This document shows positions 7,035 through 7,733 of a stretch of DNA of 7,733 nt, in pieces. The stretch covers positions 1 to 7,733 of the forward strand of contig JAFANO010000163.1 of NCBI GenBank assembly GCA_019232645.1, written 5' to 3'. The DNA comes from Planctomycetaceae bacterium. Its GTDB lineage: Bacteria > Planctomycetota > Planctomycetia > Isosphaerales > Isosphaeraceae. The notes beneath the pieces were generated by a model. That model did no database searches, was not told where the DNA came from, and worked only from the letters and a program-made list of their open reading frames with translations. Both the position numbers and the translations under genes were made by a program. Within the stretch, counting starts at the first letter, position 1. The number at the start of each line of letters is the position of its first letter.

Positions 7035-7727
7035 TCAGGCCGCCGCCGCCCCGACGACGATCAACTGCACGGGGAGCGTCATGGGGCAGGAGGCACCCTG
7101 GACGTCCAGGCTCAGGGGGATGACGGCTCCCCAGAGGTCTTTCTCTTGGTCATGGACCATCGTCGGCTCGGTCGTCGACGCCGACTCCGGAGGCGCGATC
7201 AGCATCAGCACGGCCGGATGGCTCGTCCCGGCCGCCTCGGCGCTGACCGACTCCAACTCTTTCTGAGCCAAGGGCGCCAGCTCAGTGTCCTTGGCCGCCG
7301 GCAGCAGCAGCGCGAAGTCGCGGAACGGGCTGACGCCGAGGTGGTCGCCGTTCACCGGTTGCAAGCCGTAACGGAGCGTGTACGCCCCCTGGGCGATCGT
7401 CTGGTCGCGGTAGTCGTGCCCCTCGCCCGGGAACCGTAACGCGCCCAGCAACTCTCCCTCGGCCAGGATCGGGTACAAGACCGCCTCTCGCGGGCCAGAC
7501 GGTTTGCCCGACGCCGGGATCGCCTTGCGGAGCCAGAACTCGGCGTAGGTATTCCCCTCGCCATCGACGACCCGATACCCTTGCTCGCTCATCGCCCCCT
7601 TGATCGCGTCGGAAAGCACCGCTGGAGGTCCTTCCTTGAGGGTCTCCACTTTATACTCCCGCGCCCGGACACCCGTCGGTGCCAGCGCCACCATCACCAT
7701 CATCATGACTATATGGTTCTGGCGCAT
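7035..7727 (-). CDS. Sec-exported protein of unknown function (start near window edge)
   Basis: A protein of 230 residues as delimited here. The N-terminus is a Sec signal peptide: MRQNH, a hydrophobic Met-rich core IVMMMVMVALA, and a probable cleavage site after VRA (20-22). The mature part is a soluble domain of about 208 residues with blocks such as YPILAEGELLGALRFPGEGHDYRDQ (split here as YPILAEGELLG and ALRFPGEGHDYRDQ), GAYTLRYGLQPVNGDHLG, SPFRDFALLLPA and GTSHPAVLML. I recall similar exported hypothetical proteins in planctomycetes and acidobacteria but know no function. The GAYTLRYG block is reminiscent of beta-strand modules such as DUF2911, an unverified resemblance. No lipobox or catalytic motif is visible. 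The two codons before the ATG, up to the window edge, are open and only 6 bases are available, so no ribosome binding site can be checked and a start outside the window is possible. A weak 5-bp stem (7006-7010 with 7023-7027) follows the stop. Confidence 0.82.
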   Translation of the reverse strand: MRQNHIVMMMVMVALAPTGVRAREYKVETLKEGPPAVLSDAIKGAMSEQGYRVVDGEGNTYAEFWLRKAIPASGKPSGPREAVLYPILAEGELLGALRFPGEGHDYRDQTIAQGAYTLRYGLQPVNGDHLGVSPFRDFALLLPAAKDTELAPLAQKELESVSAEAAGTSHPAVLMLIAPPESASTTEPTMVHDQEKDLWGAVIPLSLDVQGASCPMTLPVQLIVVGAAAA

Positions 7728-7733
7728 GCGACT

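Noticed and set aside
5030..7123. Plus-strand open frame (697 codons) antisense to the M48 protease and part of the kinase
   Set aside because: It is low-complexity (Arg/Pro/Gln/Asp-rich) and spans two opposing genes and their intergenic region. The protease reading has HExxH and the other family blocks.

Overview
The window is GC-rich bacterial chromosome (roughly two thirds G+C by eye). Five complete or near-complete genes lie on the minus strand, and the 3' end of one plus-strand gene enters from the left. The sequence most suggests a planctomycete, probably near the Isosphaeraceae. The reasons are a Tat-exported and a Sec-exported protein of types I remember as planctomycete hypotheticals, a cysteine-bearing M48 membrane protease, and an NtrC-type two-component pair with long intergenic gaps. 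The taxonomic call is inference from family style; there is no marker gene.

Layout, left to right. 1-78: last 25 codons of an unidentified plus-strand gene. 79-365: an AT-rich gap between convergent genes, holding a small stem-loop (86-113), an AT-rich 14-bp direct repeat with a palindrome (120-149) and a 98-bp element with near-perfect 26-bp terminal inverted repeats (156-253) that looks like a MITE or IS remnant. 366-1883 (-): Tat-exported, histidine-rich protein of unknown function. 1884-2076: gap with a weak promoter candidate and an 18-bp perfect GC palindrome. 2077-3477 (-): sigma-54-dependent response regulator (receiver, AAA+, Fis-type HTH). 3601-5238 (-): membrane sensor histidine kinase with HAMP. 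5239-5422: kinase promoter candidate, and a strong stem-loop just past the protease gene. 5423-6883 (-): multi-pass M48 (Ste24/HtpX-like) zinc metalloprotease with a cysteine-rich insertion. 7035-7727 (-): small Sec-exported protein of unknown function whose start lies against the window edge.

Transcription runs right to left: exported protein, protease, [stem-loop, promoter], kinase, regulator, [palindrome], Tat protein. The kinase and regulator are almost certainly cognate partners in one transcript. The kinase senses an extracytoplasmic cue through about 170 residues between two membrane helices, and the regulator activates sigma-54 promoters when phosphorylated. The other three minus-strand products are all exported or membrane-bound, so an envelope-related regulon is a reasonable hypothesis, but the sequence does not show the targets.

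Nothing here is clearly a new system. The best leads are the inverted-repeat element, the protease's cysteine insertion, the histidine pattern of the Tat protein, and the kinase's unrecognised sensor domain.
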